Below are positions 8,509 to 18,605 of a stretch of DNA of 64,000 nt, one piece after another. How positions within the stretch are numbered: position 1 is the first letter of the stretch; each line of letters begins with the position of its first letter. The translations under genes and the position numbers were made by a program. This DNA is from Streptomyces sp. WAC05374 (GTDB taxonomy: Bacteria > Actinomycetota > Actinomycetes > Streptomycetales > Streptomycetaceae). The notes under the pieces are model-generated. The model ran no database searches. It was given only the letters and a program-made list of their open reading frames with translations, and had not been told where the DNA came from. Location of the stretch: contig NZ_SMNQ01000001.1 in NCBI RefSeq assembly GCF_004353505.1, positions 1,036,167 to 1,100,166 on the forward strand, read 5' to 3'.

Positions 8509-11019
8509 CTACGGCGACAGGACCCGCGCGCGAGCGGTGAGCCGCACCTCGCGCGCGGAGGTGCCCAGCCGGACCGTGCGGGTGCCCGTCCCGAGGACCC
8601 AGCCGTGCCGTGCCGGGTCCCAGGAGGACAGGGTCCGGGCGGCGATGGGCACGGTGACCCGGCGGGCCCGGCCGGGCGCCAGTGTGACGCGCCGGTAGCC
8701 CGCCAGGGCCCACGCCGGCTGGTCCAGGGTCAGGGCGGGCGAGGGCCCGGCGTAGAGCTGGGGGACGGTGACGCCGGTGCGCCGGCCGGTGTTGCGGACG
8801 GTGAAGCGTGCCGTGAGGCCGCCGTCCGGCGCGGGCGTGACGGTGAGCCCGCTGAAGGTGAAGGTGGTGTACGACAGGCCGTGGCCGAAGGGGAACAGCG
8901 GCTCGACGCCCTGCGCGTCGTACCAGCGGTAGCCGGTGTGGACGCCCTCGGAGTACTCCTGGACGCCGCCGGTGCCGGGGTAGCGGCGGGGGTCGCCCGC
9001 CATGGGGTGGCGGGTGTCCGAGACCGGGAAGGTCTGGGTGAGGCGGCCGCCGGGGTCGGTGTCGCCGAAGAGCACGGCGGCGGTGGCGGCGGCGCCCTCC
9101 TGGCCCGGGTAGTACATCTGGAGCACCGCGCCGGTGCGCTCCAGCCACGGCATGGTGACGGCGGACGAGGTGTTGAGGACGACGGTCGTGCGGGGGTTGG
9201 CGGCGGTCACCGCGTGGATCAGCGCCTCCTGGTGGCCGGGCAGGGCGAGCGTGGCGCGGTCGCGGCCCTCGGCGGCGTCCTCGTAGGCGAACAGCACCAC
9301 GCTGTGCGCGGCGCGGGCGGCGCGTACCGCTTCGGCGACGTCGGCCGCCCGGGTGGCGGGGGTGATGTGGCGCAGCCGGAAGAGCTGGCCGTGGGCGCCG
9401 CCGGTGGCGGTGACGCGCACGGTGTGGCGTCCGGCGGGGAGGGCGAGGGTGCGCCGGCGGACCTTCAGGCCGTCGGGCGCGGTGGAGACGAGGCCGAAGC
9501 CGGCGAAGAGTTCCGCCTCACGGTCCTGGCGGGCGAAGAGTTCGGTGCCGTCCACGAGGACCTGCGGGCGTTCGCCGCCGTAGTGGACGACGAACGTCCA
9601 CTCGTCGGGCGCGTCGAGGGTGAGGGTCCCCTCGTAGGTGGAGGTCTTCCCGGCGGGTACGCGCTGTCCGTCGAGGGCGGTGCCGTGGAGCGGGAGCGGC
9701 TTGCCGTACAGGTCCTCGCCGAGGGCGTGGGTGACCCGGGCGCCGTCGCCGGCGCGGGCGGTGAGGGCGTCGAGCGGGCTGTCGGCCCGGTCGGGCACGA
9801 CGTGGGCGCTGCCGCCGCCGCTGGTGAACGGGACCGTGCCGGTGGGGCCGATGACGGCGAGGGAGCGGGCGGCGGGCCCGGTGAGCGGGAGCGTGGCGTG
9901 CTCGTTGCGCAGCAGGGTGGCGCCCGCGACGGCGACGCGGTACGCGAGGCGCGCCCCGGCCTCGCGGTCGCGGGCGGCGGGGCGGGCGGGGGCGGTGCCG
10001 TCGAGGAGGCCGAAGCGGCCCATGACGGTGAGGAGGCGGCGTACGGAGCGGTCGACGGCGGCCTCGGGGAGGGTGCCGTCGCGCACGGCGCGCCGCAGGG
10101 CGTCGCCGTACCAGCGGCCGGCGGGCATCTCCATGTCCAGGCCGGCGGTGAGGGAGGGGACGGTGCTGTGGGTGGCGTCCCAGTCGCTCATCACCCAGCC
10201 GTCGAAGCCCCAGGTGTCGCGCAGGACGCCGGTGAGCAGGGCGCGGTTCTCGCAGGCGTGGACGCCGTCGACCTTGTTGTACGCGCCCATCACCGCTCCG
10301 GTTCCGGCGGCGACGGCGGCCTCGAAGCCGCGCAGTTCGGTCTCGTGGAGGGCCTGTTCGCCGATGCGGACGTCGACGCTGGTGCGGTCCTTCTCCTGGT
10401 TGTTGAGGGCGAAGTGCTTGACGGTGGCGATGAGGCCCTCGTCCTGGATGCCGCGGATCTCCTCGGCGACGAGGTCGGAGGTGAGGAGGGGGTCCTCGCT
10501 GAACGTCTCGAAGTTCCGTCCCGCGTAGGGGGTGCGGATCAGGTTCACCATCGGTGACAGCAGGACGTCCTGGCCGAGCGCCCGGCCCTCGTGGCCGATG
10601 GTGCGGCCGTACGCGCGGGCGAGGGCGGGGTCGAAGGCGCTCGCCAGCATCACGGGGGCGGGCAGGGCGGTGGCGCGGGCCCGGACGCGGACGCCCGCGG
10701 GGCCGTCGGCGAGCCGGAGCGGCGGGATGCCGAGGCGGGGGACGCCGGGTACCCAGCCGGCCTGGCCGGTGCCGCGGGGCTCCTGGGCGCCGTGCAGGAG
10801 GGCGAGCTTCTCGTCGAGGGTGAGCCGGGCGATCAGGGCGTCGACGTGACCGCCGGTGGAGGGCGGGGCGGCGGCGCGGGCGGTGGCGGGGGGCGTGGTG
10901 GCGGCGGCGGTGGAGACGGCGGCCGTGGCGGCGGGTGCGGTGGTGGCGGCCGCGGCGGCGGCTCCGGTGAGGAGCCGGAGCGTGGTCCGGCGCGAGACGT
11001 TCTCTGACGGATCTGGCAT
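8509..11019 (-). CDS. Secreted GH3 beta-glucosidase with PA14 domain
   Basis: This is an 836-residue glycoside hydrolase family 3 enzyme, probably exported through Tat: residues 9-36 read SRRTTLRLLTGAAAAAATTA. The catalytic (beta/alpha) domain covers about 60-370, with KHF at 201-203, AYNKVDG at 246-252 and the nucleophile D279 in VMSDWDATHS. The alpha/beta sandwich follows and is interrupted by a PA14-like insertion (about 430-570, ending RHTVRVTATGG), then a fibronectin-III-like domain at the C-terminus. Beta-glucosidase/xylosidase activity on plant oligosaccharides is likely; exact specificity is unknown. ATG at 11019; the frame runs on upstream without support. Confidence 0.92.
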   Translation of the reverse strand: MPDPSENVSRRTTLRLLTGAAAAAATTAPAATAAVSTAAATTPPATARAAAPPSTGGHVDALIARLTLDEKLALLHGAQEPRGTGQAGWVPGVPRLGIPPLRLADGPAGVRVRARATALPAPVMLASAFDPALARAYGRTIGHEGRALGQDVLLSPMVNLIRTPYAGRNFETFSEDPLLTSDLVAEEIRGIQDEGLIATVKHFALNNQEKDRTSVDVRIGEQALHETELRGFEAAVAAGTGAVMGAYNKVDGVHACENRALLTGVLRDTWGFDGWVMSDWDATHSTVPSLTAGLDMEMPAGRWYGDALRRAVRDGTLPEAAVDRSVRRLLTVMGRFGLLDGTAPARPAARDREAGARLAYRVAVAGATLLRNEHATLPLTGPAARSLAVIGPTGTVPFTSGGGSAHVVPDRADSPLDALTARAGDGARVTHALGEDLYGKPLPLHGTALDGQRVPAGKTSTYEGTLTLDAPDEWTFVVHYGGERPQVLVDGTELFARQDREAELFAGFGLVSTAPDGLKVRRRTLALPAGRHTVRVTATGGAHGQLFRLRHITPATRAADVAEAVRAARAAHSVVLFAYEDAAEGRDRATLALPGHQEALIHAVTAANPRTTVVLNTSSAVTMPWLERTGAVLQMYYPGQEGAAATAAVLFGDTDPGGRLTQTFPVSDTRHPMAGDPRRYPGTGGVQEYSEGVHTGYRWYDAQGVEPLFPFGHGLSYTTFTFSGLTVTPAPDGGLTARFTVRNTGRRTGVTVPQLYAGPSPALTLDQPAWALAGYRRVTLAPGRARRVTVPIAARTLSSWDPARHGWVLGTGTRTVRLGTSAREVRLTARARVLSP

Positions 11020-11073
11020 ATGCGCACTATGCGGACCGGACGGCCCCGCGTGTGTGACATGCCGTCGGACAGG

Positions 11074-11109
11074 GCCGCCCCCACACCCGAAGAGGGGTGT
11101 GGGGGCGGC
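11074..11109 (-). terminator. Terminator of thioesterase gene
   Basis: A perfect 15-base-pair stem, GCCGCCCCCACACCC with GGGTGTGGGGGCGGC, and a 6-base loop. It lies just downstream of the gene at 11159-11611 (minus strand) and upstream of the GH3 start. Confidence 0.75.
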
Positions 11110-11158
11110 GGCACACGCGCGTCCGACCACGCGCGCGTGGCTCGTCCCGACGTCTCCG

Positions 11159-11611
11159 TCAGGCGTGGGGGCGCAGGGTCCAGATGATGGTCATCTCGCC
11201 CGTCACCGCGCCGTCCTCGCGGGTGATCTCGATGTTCACGGGGAACTCGGGGCGCTGCCCGGCGTCGAGTTCGGCGACGACCTCCGCCTTGGTGCGGCCG
11301 AGGGTCGCGGTGGCGGTGACGGGGCCCATCGCGAGCTTCTTGTAGCCGATCTCCGCCTTCACGGCGAGCGGCACGGCCCGGTTCATCTGGTCGCCGAACG
11401 CGCCGATGACGATGGCGCCGCTGGCGGACTCTCCCAGCGTGAACATCGCGCCCGCGTGCGGGCCGCCGACGTGGTTGTGGAAGGCGGCCTGGTCGGGGAG
11501 GCGGAGCACGGCACGCTCGGCGGTCGCCTCGACGACGTCCAGGTTCAGGGTCTTGGCCATGGGGACCGTGGCCAGCAGCATGTCGCCGATGTTCGGCAGG
11601 GTCTCGGACAT
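11159..11611 (-). CDS. Hotdog-fold thioesterase, DUF4442 type
   Basis: This 150-residue hotdog-fold protein resembles the PaaI/DUF4442 group of acyl-CoA thioesterases. FHNHVGGPHAGAMFTLGESA is the active-site helix region (HNHxGGxHAxA), and GYKKLAMGPVTATATLG and VNIEITREDGAVTGEMTIIW are the strands of the sheet. Substrate is unknown. It is a single-gene unit with its own strong terminator. Confidence 0.82.
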   Translation of the reverse strand: MSETLPNIGDMLLATVPMAKTLNLDVVEATAERAVLRLPDQAAFHNHVGGPHAGAMFTLGESASGAIVIGAFGDQMNRAVPLAVKAEIGYKKLAMGPVTATATLGRTKAEVVAELDAGQRPEFPVNIEITREDGAVTGEMTIIWTLRPHA

Positions 11612-11717
11612 GCCCCGAAGTTACCAGGCAGTAGCAAGCGCGGGAAGTGATGGCCGGAACCCCGCTGCCGGGGGCGGGCGTGGCACCCGTCACCACGCCC
11701 CTCTATGGTTACTCGCC

Positions 11718-12803
11718 ATGTGGCCAGGACAGCAGCCGCCCGGGGGCGAGCAGAACCCGCAGGACCAGAACCCGTACCAGCAGCCGGGGTACGCACAGCC
11801 CAACCCGTACCAGCAGCCCGGCCCTCCGCCGCCGAGCGCGCCGCCGCAGCAGCCCGGTTACCCGCCGCATTCCGGCCAGCAGCCGGTGCAGCAGCCGGGG
11901 TACGCCCAGCCGAACCCGTACCAGCAGCCGACCGTGCCGCAGTACGCGGTGCCCGGCCAGGCCCCGGGCGCGCCCGTGCCGCCGCCGGGTGGCGACGACA
12001 AGAAGAAGACGACCGTCGTGGCCATCGCCGCCGCGACCGCCGTCGTCGTCGCCGCCGGTGTCACCGGGTTCCTGGTGCTGGGCAAGGACGACGAGAAGAA
12101 GACGACGGCCGACGGGGGCTCCAAGCCCTCCCAGAGCGCCTCCACGCCGGCCGAGGTCCCGCCCTCGCCGGTCGAGAACCCGCGCGACGCGGCCGGCGCG
12201 GCCAAGCCGACCATCGCGGGCTGGAAGGTCGTCTTCAACCCCAAGCGCAGCGCCCAGTTCGACGTGCCGGCCGACTGGGAGGTCATCGGCGCGGGCACCA
12301 GCGTGGGCTTCGAGGACGAGAAGAAGGGCGACGGCAGCTCCGTCGTCATGATGTCCGCCCCCGCCGAGTTCAAGAGCAAGTGGTGCACGGAGGACGCCAA
12401 CAAGGACGGCCGCCAGGAGGAGCACGGCCTGGCCGTGGTCGGCACCAAGGGCGGCCAGGGCGCCAAGGACACCGCCGAGGCCGCCTTCAATGAGGCGGGC
12501 AACTGGGTGTGGGCGGGCTACGCCCAGACCGAGCCCAAGGGCACGGTCAAGGTGACCAAGGCCAAGCCGTACACCACCACCTCCGGGCTGACCGGGCACG
12601 TGGCGACGGCGACCGCCCTGAACACCAAGAAGGAGGGCAAGTGCGACACGGACGGCAAGTCCATCGCCTTCTCCTTCAAAAACGCCAAGGGCGACTTCGT
12701 GAGCTGGGTGATGTACGCCAACACCGGCATCCCGGACGAGGTGGACGACGCCACCATTCAGAAGATCCTGGCCACCGTCCGGCTGGCCGAGGACGGTTCC
12801 TGA
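11718..12803 (+). CDS. Membrane-anchored Pro/Gln-rich protein, extracellular domain unknown
   Basis: This is a 361-residue conserved actinobacterial-type protein of unknown function. Residues 1-90 are a Pro/Gln/Tyr-rich cytoplasmic region containing repeats of QQPGYAQPNPYQQP. Lys-rich DDKKKTT leads into a single membrane helix (about 96-120, VVAIAAATAVVVAAGVTGFL). An outside domain of about 220 residues follows, beginning KPTIAGWKVVFNPKRSAQFD and holding two cysteines. A TATGGT -10 box ends 8 bases before the ATG, suggesting a leaderless or short-leader message. The architecture resembles anchored envelope proteins whose tails interact with cytoplasmic partners. Confidence 0.75.
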   Translation: MWPGQQPPGGEQNPQDQNPYQQPGYAQPNPYQQPGPPPPSAPPQQPGYPPHSGQQPVQQPGYAQPNPYQQPTVPQYAVPGQAPGAPVPPPGGDDKKKTTVVAIAAATAVVVAAGVTGFLVLGKDDEKKTTADGGSKPSQSASTPAEVPPSPVENPRDAAGAAKPTIAGWKVVFNPKRSAQFDVPADWEVIGAGTSVGFEDEKKGDGSSVVMMSAPAEFKSKWCTEDANKDGRQEEHGLAVVGTKGGQGAKDTAEAAFNEAGNWVWAGYAQTEPKGTVKVTKAKPYTTTSGLTGHVATATALNTKKEGKCDTDGKSIAFSFKNAKGDFVSWVMYANTGIPDEVDDATIQKILATVRLAEDGS

Positions 12804-12828
12804 CCCACCCGCCCCCGGCGGGAACCGG

Positions 12829-12874
12829 CCGGCCGACGACCGCTCCCCCCTCGGAAGTGGCCGGTGTCGGCCGG
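12829..12874 (+). terminator. Possible terminator after the anchored protein gene
   Basis: CCGGCCGAC (12829-12837) pairs perfectly with GTCGGCCGG (12866-12874) over a 28-base loop, 25 bases past the stop codon. Confidence 0.4.
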
Positions 12875-12927
12875 TCGGAACCGTAATCGGTTTGGCGCGG
12901 CGGCGCGTCAGCGGGGATAGTCCCCCG

Positions 12928-14247
12928 GTGAGTACTCCCGCCGCCGCCCCCCGCCGGTCCCGCCGCCCCCGACGCCCCGAGTGGGCCGGCCGCAACTACA
13001 CGCTGCTGACCGCCGCCGCGGTCGTCACCAACCTGGGCACCCACGGTGCCCTGATCGCGGCGGCGTTCGCCGTCCTGGAGGCCGGCGGCGACGGTGGCGA
13101 CGTGGGCCTGGTCGCCGCGGCCCGCACCCTGCCGCTGGTGCTGTTCCTGCTCATAGGCGGCGCGGTGGCCGACCGGATTCCCCGCCATCGGGTCATGGTC
13201 GCCGCCAACGCGCTCAACTGCGTCTCCCAGGCCGTCTTCGCCGCGCTGGTGCTCGCGGGCGACCCCAAGCTGTGGCAGATGATGCTGCTGACCGCGCTGT
13301 GCGGCACCGGGCAGGCGTTCTTCAGCCCCGCCGCCGAGGGCATGCTGATGTCCAGCGTCGGCGGCGAACAGGCCAGCCGCGCCTTCGCCCTGTTCCGGAT
13401 GGCGATGAACGGCGCGACGATCGGCGGTGCCGCGCTCGGCGGCGCGATGATCGCGGCGTTCGGTCCGGGGTGGGTCCTCGCCGTCGACGCGGCGGCGTTC
13501 GCCGTGGCGGGCGCGCTGCGCGCCTTCCTGGACGTCGGCCACATCGCGGAGCGCGAGCCCGGGGGCGGGCTGCTGGCCGATCTTCGGGAGGGCTGGCGGG
13601 AGTTCACGGGGCGCCCCTGGCTGTGGTCCATCGTGGCGCAGTTCTCCGTGGTCGTGGCGGTGGTCGGCGCGGTCGAGTCCGTGTACGGGCCGCTGGTCGC
13701 CGAGGAGACGCTGGGCGGCGCCCGGCCCTGGGGCCTGGCGCTCGCGGGGTTCGGCGCGGGGACCGTGTGCGGTGCGCTGCTGTCGATGCGCTGGAAACCG
13801 CGCCGGATGCTCCTGGTCGGCACCCTGTGCGTCTTCCCGCTGGCGCTGCCGTCCGCCGCGCTGGCGGTGCCGCTCTCCGTGGGCGGGCTGATCGCGGCCA
13901 TGTTCGTGTGCGGGCTCGCGCTGGAGGTGTTCGGCGTCGCGTGGATGACCGCCCTGCACCAGGAGATCCCGGAGGAGAAGCTGTCGCGGGTCTCGGCGTA
14001 CGACTGGTTCGGCTCGACCGCGATGCTCCCGCTGTCGACGGCGCTGGCCGGTCCGGTGGAGACCGCGTTCGGGCGGTCGCAGGCGCTGTGGGGGTGCGCG
14101 GCGCTGGTGGTGCTGGTGACCGCGCTGGTGCTGCTGGTGCCCGACGTACGGAATCTGACCCGGCGTACGAAGGAGGTCGCCGCACGGCCCGTCGCTTCCG
14201 GGGACCGTTCAGCCGATGCCGAAGGCCCCGTCGGGCGGCTCGGGTGA
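12928..14247 (+). CDS. MFS transporter
   Basis: This is a 439-residue major-facilitator protein of the EntS/MdtH-like efflux type with about 12 membrane helices. GGAVADRIPRHRVMVAANAL is the loop 2-3 signature (G-x-x-x-D-R). A second half starts around residue 215 (PWLWSIVAQFSVVVAVVGAV). It probably exports a drug or small metabolite. The frame opens at TTG 12892, but TTGGCG (12892-12897), 18 bases, GATAGT (12916-12921) forms a promoter ending six bases before GTG 12928, so a leaderless GTG start is preferred. The 3' end overlaps the convergent spermidine-synthase-like gene by 39 bases. Confidence 0.85.
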   Translation: MSTPAAAPRRSRRPRRPEWAGRNYTLLTAAAVVTNLGTHGALIAAAFAVLEAGGDGGDVGLVAAARTLPLVLFLLIGGAVADRIPRHRVMVAANALNCVSQAVFAALVLAGDPKLWQMMLLTALCGTGQAFFSPAAEGMLMSSVGGEQASRAFALFRMAMNGATIGGAALGGAMIAAFGPGWVLAVDAAAFAVAGALRAFLDVGHIAEREPGGGLLADLREGWREFTGRPWLWSIVAQFSVVVAVVGAVESVYGPLVAEETLGGARPWGLALAGFGAGTVCGALLSMRWKPRRMLLVGTLCVFPLALPSAALAVPLSVGGLIAAMFVCGLALEVFGVAWMTALHQEIPEEKLSRVSAYDWFGSTAMLPLSTALAGPVETAFGRSQALWGCAALVVLVTALVLLVPDVRNLTRRTKEVAARPVASGDRSADAEGPVGRLG

Positions 14248-15060
14248 CGCGACGGCGTCCTCGTCCCGTACGGGCCGCGCGTCGCCGATGAAGCGGGCCA
14301 GCGACGCACCGTGCTCCACGCGCGCGGGGAATGCGTCGGCGGCCGCCCGCCGGGCCAGGCACGCGGTGTCGATCTCCCGGTGGGCGGCGACGAGCACGGC
14401 GTTGCCGAAGCGCCGCCCGCGCAGCACGGCGGGCTCGGCGATCAGCGCGAGGTGCGCGAACACGGCGGCGAAGGTGGCCAACTGGGAGCGGAGGAACGCG
14501 AAGGGCGCGCCGTCCGCCAGGTTGGCCACGTAGACCCCGTGCGGCCGCAGTGCCCGTTCCGCGGCCCGCGCGTAGTCGAGGGACGTCAGGTGCGCGGGCA
14601 CCCGTGACCCGCCGAAGACGTCCGCGACGAGCACGTCCGCCGACCGGGCGGGCGCCGCCTCCAGCCAGGCCCGCGCGTCCGCGCCGTGCACGGTGATCCG
14701 GCTGCCGGGCGGCAGCGGCAGGTGCTCGGCCACCAGCGCGATCAGTGCCCGGTCCGCCTCGACGACGTCCTGCCGGGAGCCGGGCCGGGTGACGGCCAGC
14801 CGGCGGGGCAGGGTGAGTGCCCCGCCGCCCAGGTGCAGGACGTCGAGGGGTTCGCCCTCCGGGGCGGGCGCCGCGCAGTCCACGGCGTGGGCGAGCCGGC
14901 GCGCGTACTCGAACTCCAGGTGCGCCGGGTCGTCGAGGTCGACGTACGACTGCGGGGCGCCGTCGATCGTCAGCAGCCAGGCCCGGTCGCGGTCCACGTC
15001 GGGCATCAGCTTGGCGGTGCCGTGGTCGACGGTGCGCAGCACCGGCAGGGGCTCGTCCAT
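14209..15060 (-). CDS. Spermidine synthase-like methyltransferase-fold protein
   Basis: This 283-residue soluble protein has the spermidine-synthase/Class I methyltransferase fold. VLHLGGGALTLPRRLA is motif I, VVEADRALIALV motif II, and VLVADVFGGSRVPAHLTSLD holds the catalytic aspartate region. It lacks the N-terminal membrane part seen in some bacterial relatives. True polyamine synthase activity is not assured, because many actinobacterial members act on other decarboxylated-SAM or SAM reactions. ATG at 15060, with a GTG one codon upstream. Confidence 0.82.
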   Translation of the reverse strand: MDEPLPVLRTVDHGTAKLMPDVDRDRAWLLTIDGAPQSYVDLDDPAHLEFEYARRLAHAVDCAAPAPEGEPLDVLHLGGGALTLPRRLAVTRPGSRQDVVEADRALIALVAEHLPLPPGSRITVHGADARAWLEAAPARSADVLVADVFGGSRVPAHLTSLDYARAAERALRPHGVYVANLADGAPFAFLRSQLATFAAVFAHLALIAEPAVLRGRRFGNAVLVAAHREIDTACLARRAAADAFPARVEHGASLARFIGDARPVRDEDAVASPEPPDGAFGIG

Positions 15061-15089
15061 CACCCCACCTTATGGCGGCCGCACGACGG

Positions 15090-15124
15090 CCCGTCCCCAC
15101 CGGGGGTGCCCCGGTGGGGACGGG
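15090..15124 (-). terminator. Terminator of tuf3
   Basis: A perfect 16-base-pair stem (CCCGTCCCCACCGGGG with its complement) and a GTG loop, nine bases past the tuf3 stop. Confidence 0.8.
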
Positions 15125-15132
15125 CGGCCGCC

Positions 15133-16302
<1,170 letters not shown>

Positions 16303-16616
16303 GGCTGTGACGGTTCCTTCCCGGAACTCGAAGCGGTGGAAGAGGACCCCTGGGCCTTGCCGACCCTCCCCCTGCGGGGTCCGCCGGACGATCCGGGAAG
16401 GGTCAGCTTCGGGCGCCGTCGAGAACGGCGGGGAAGGCGAATGCGGCAGCCTTCGGCGCGTCCGCGACTGCGGACGGCGCTGCGAGGAAGGCGTACCGGA
16501 ACATGTGCCGATCATGGCGCGGCGGGGCGGTGGCGTCGACCGATTTTCCGGGGCGGGGGCCGTGGATGAGGCGGACGTTACGGCGATCACCGGGCGCCGT
16601 CGGTTAGTCTCCCCGG
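16303..16616 (-). other. tuf3 leader with overlapping stems
   Basis: No gene is seen in this 314-base divergent gap. Two stems interleave and cannot both form simply: GGACCCC (16344-16350) with GGGGTCC (16376-16382), and GACCCT (16362-16367) with AGGGTC (16399-16404). A weak promoter (GTCGAC, 18 bases, CATGAT on the minus strand, near 16510-16540) lies about 210 bases before the tuf3 ATG. Such a structured leader could carry the regulation known for tuf3, but that is inference. Confidence 0.35.
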
Positions 16617-17321
16617 ATGCTCGACCCCGTCCCCAGTCCCCGGACCGGTCTCGCCGTCCGCTGCTCCCGCGCCCTGCTGTCGCCCTGGTCGCGGCTGTCG
16701 CTGCTCCTCGTGGTCCTCGCGTCCGCGGCGGTGACGGTGGTGCTGTACGAGCCGCAGCGGCTGCTGTCGGCGGGCTGGCCGCCGCAGGTCAACGGCGCCG
16801 CCGCCGTGGTGCTGTTCGCGCTGGCGTACGGGCTGTGCACCGCCGCCTTCGTCCCGCGGCCGATCCTGAACCTGGCGGCGGGGGCGCTCTTCGGCTCGCA
16901 GGCGGGGCTCGCCGCGGCGGTCGCGGGGACGGTGCTGGGCGCGGGGATCGCGTTCACGCTCGGGCGGGTGCTGGGGCAGGACGCGCTGCGGCCGCTGCTG
17001 CGGGGGCGGTGGCTGAAGGCGGCCGACGGGCAGCTCAGCCGGCACGGCTTCCGGTCGATGCTGGCGGTCCGGCTGTTCCCGGGCGTGCCGTTCGCCGCCG
17101 CCAACTACTGCGCTGCGGTGTCGCGGATGGGGTACCTGCCGTTCCTGCTGGCGACGGGGCTGGGGTCCGTCCCGAACACGGCGGCGTACGTGGTGGCCGG
17201 GAGCGAGGCCGCGTCGCCGACCTCGCCCGCCTTCCTGCTGGCGATGGGGTTCATCGTGGTGAGCGGGCTCGGCGCGGCGGTGGTCGCCTGGTGCAAGCGG
17301 CACCGCCTGCGCGGCCGGTGA
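16617..17321 (+). CDS. TVP38/TMEM64-family membrane protein
   Basis: This is a 234-residue VTT-domain membrane protein related to DedA. After an N-terminal helix (about 25-45) come the conserved [20 protein letters not shown] and [20 protein letters not shown], the family's re-entrant-loop motifs, and a terminal helix ending in a basic tail. The role is probably in lipid or envelope homeostasis. ATG start with TTAGTC just upstream, possibly leaderless. It ends four bases before the convergent thiolase gene. Confidence 0.85.
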   Translation: MLDPVPSPRTGLAVRCSRALLSPWSRLSLLLVVLASAAVTVVLYEPQRLLSAGWPPQVNGAAAVVLFALAYGLCTAAFVPRPILNLAAGALFGSQAGLAAAVAGTVLGAGIAFTLGRVLGQDALRPLLRGRWLKAADGQLSRHGFRSMLAVRLFPGVPFAAANYCAAVSRMGYLPFLLATGLGSVPNTAAYVVAGSEAASPTSPAFLLAMGFIVVSGLGAAVVAWCKRHRLRGR

Positions 17322-17325
17322 AGCC

Positions 17326-18495
17326 CTACAGGGCTTCGAGGATCATGGCGTTGGCGAGTCCGCCGGCCTCGCACATGGTCTGCAGGCCGTAGCGCGCGCC
17401 GCGCTCGCGCAGGGCGTGCACGAGGGTGGTCGTCAGCCGGGTGCCGCTGGCGCCCAGGGGGTGGCCGAGCGCGATGGCTCCGCCGTGGACGTTGACCCGG
17501 GCGAGGTCGGCCCCGGTCTCCTGCTGCCAGGCGAGGACGACGGCGGCGAACGCCTCGTTGACCTCGAACAGGTCGATGTCGTCGAGCCGGAGCCCGGCCT
17601 TGCGCAGCACCTTCTCGGTGGCGGGGACGACGCCGGTAAGCATCAGCAGGGGGTCGGAGCCGGTGACGGCGAAGGCGTGCAGCCGGGCGAGCGGGCGCAG
17701 GCCCAGATCGCGGGCGGTGTCGGCGGCCATGATGAGCACGGCCGACGCCCCGTCGTTGATGGGGCTGGCGTTGCCGGCGGTGACGGACCAGTCGATCTGC
17801 GGGAACCGTTCGGCGAAGACGGGGTCCTGGTAGGCGGGCCGCAGTCCGGCCAGTGCCCCGGTGGTCGTGCCGGGCCGGACGCACTCGTCGCGCCGCAGCT
17901 CCGCCAGGGGCGCCACCTCGGCGTCGAACAGGCCCTCCGCCCAGCTCCGGGCGGCGCGCTCGTGCGACATGACCGCGTACTCGTCCATCGCCGTGCGACC
18001 GATGGACCACTTGGCGGCGATCAGCTCGGCGCTGATGCCCTGGGGCACCAGGCCCTCGGGGTAGCGGGCGGCGACGCCGGGGCCGAAGGGGTCGGCGCCG
18101 GGCGGCACGTTCGACCACATCGGGACGCGGCTCATGGACTCGACCCCGCACGCGACGACGATGTCGTACGCGCCCGACAGCACGCCCTGCGCGGCGAAGT
18201 GGACGGCCTGCTGGGAGGAGCCGCACTGGCGGTCGACGGTGGTGGCGGGCACGTGCTCGGGCAGCCCGGCGCCGAGCCAGGCGTACCGCGTGGTGTTCAT
18301 GGCCTGCTCGCCGACCTGGTCGACGCACCCGCCGATGACGTCGTCGACGAGGGCGGGGTCGACACCGCTGCGCTCGACGAGGGCGCGCAGGGTGTGGGAG
18401 AGCAGTTCGACGGGGTGGGTTCCGGCCAGGGACCCGTTGGGCTTGCCCTTGCCGATGGGGGTCCGGACGGCCTCGACGATGACGGCGTCGCGCAT
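17326..18495 (-). CDS. Acetyl-CoA C-acyltransferase (thiolase)
   Basis: This is a 389-residue thiolase II-type enzyme that cleaves or condenses acyl-CoA with acetyl-CoA. The nucleophile C91 is in VDRQCGSSQQAVHF, FEVNEAFAAVVLAW and GHPLGASGTR hold the catalytic histidine region, and MCEAGGLANA near the C-terminus carries the second cysteine. It is a stand-alone gene divergent from an HxlR regulator. The shared operator region strongly suggests inducible control, probably by an acyl compound or a reactive species. Confidence 0.93.
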   Translation of the reverse strand: MRDAVIVEAVRTPIGKGKPNGSLAGTHPVELLSHTLRALVERSGVDPALVDDVIGGCVDQVGEQAMNTTRYAWLGAGLPEHVPATTVDRQCGSSQQAVHFAAQGVLSGAYDIVVACGVESMSRVPMWSNVPPGADPFGPGVAARYPEGLVPQGISAELIAAKWSIGRTAMDEYAVMSHERAARSWAEGLFDAEVAPLAELRRDECVRPGTTTGALAGLRPAYQDPVFAERFPQIDWSVTAGNASPINDGASAVLIMAADTARDLGLRPLARLHAFAVTGSDPLLMLTGVVPATEKVLRKAGLRLDDIDLFEVNEAFAAVVLAWQQETGADLARVNVHGGAIALGHPLGASGTRLTTTLVHALRERGARYGLQTMCEAGGLANAMILEAL

Positions 18496-18523
18496 GGGTG
18501 CGGCTCCTCGCTCACGGAGGTGG

Positions 18524-18582
18524 GTTGGAAAACTGGACCAACACTCACCGGTAACATAACCGAGTCAGTTGGGAAATCCAAC
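18524..18582. promoter_or_regulatory. HxlR operators and thiolase promoter
   Basis: Two inverted repeats of GTTGG/CCAAC occur at 18524-18542 (9-base spacer) and 18568-18582 (5-base spacer). The thiolase promoter on the minus strand is TTGGAT (18576-18581), 17 bases, TATGTT (18553-18558). Its -35 lies inside the second palindrome, and the first lies downstream of its -10, as expected for repression. Confidence 0.65.
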
Positions 18583-18605
18583 CCTCTCGCCTTAAGGTGG
18601 CCGCC

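Noticed and set aside
16303..16590. N-terminal extension of EF-Tu3 by 96 codons
   Set aside because: The conserved EF-Tu start is [10 protein letters not shown] at 16302, with AAGGAA upstream; the extension is low-complexity.
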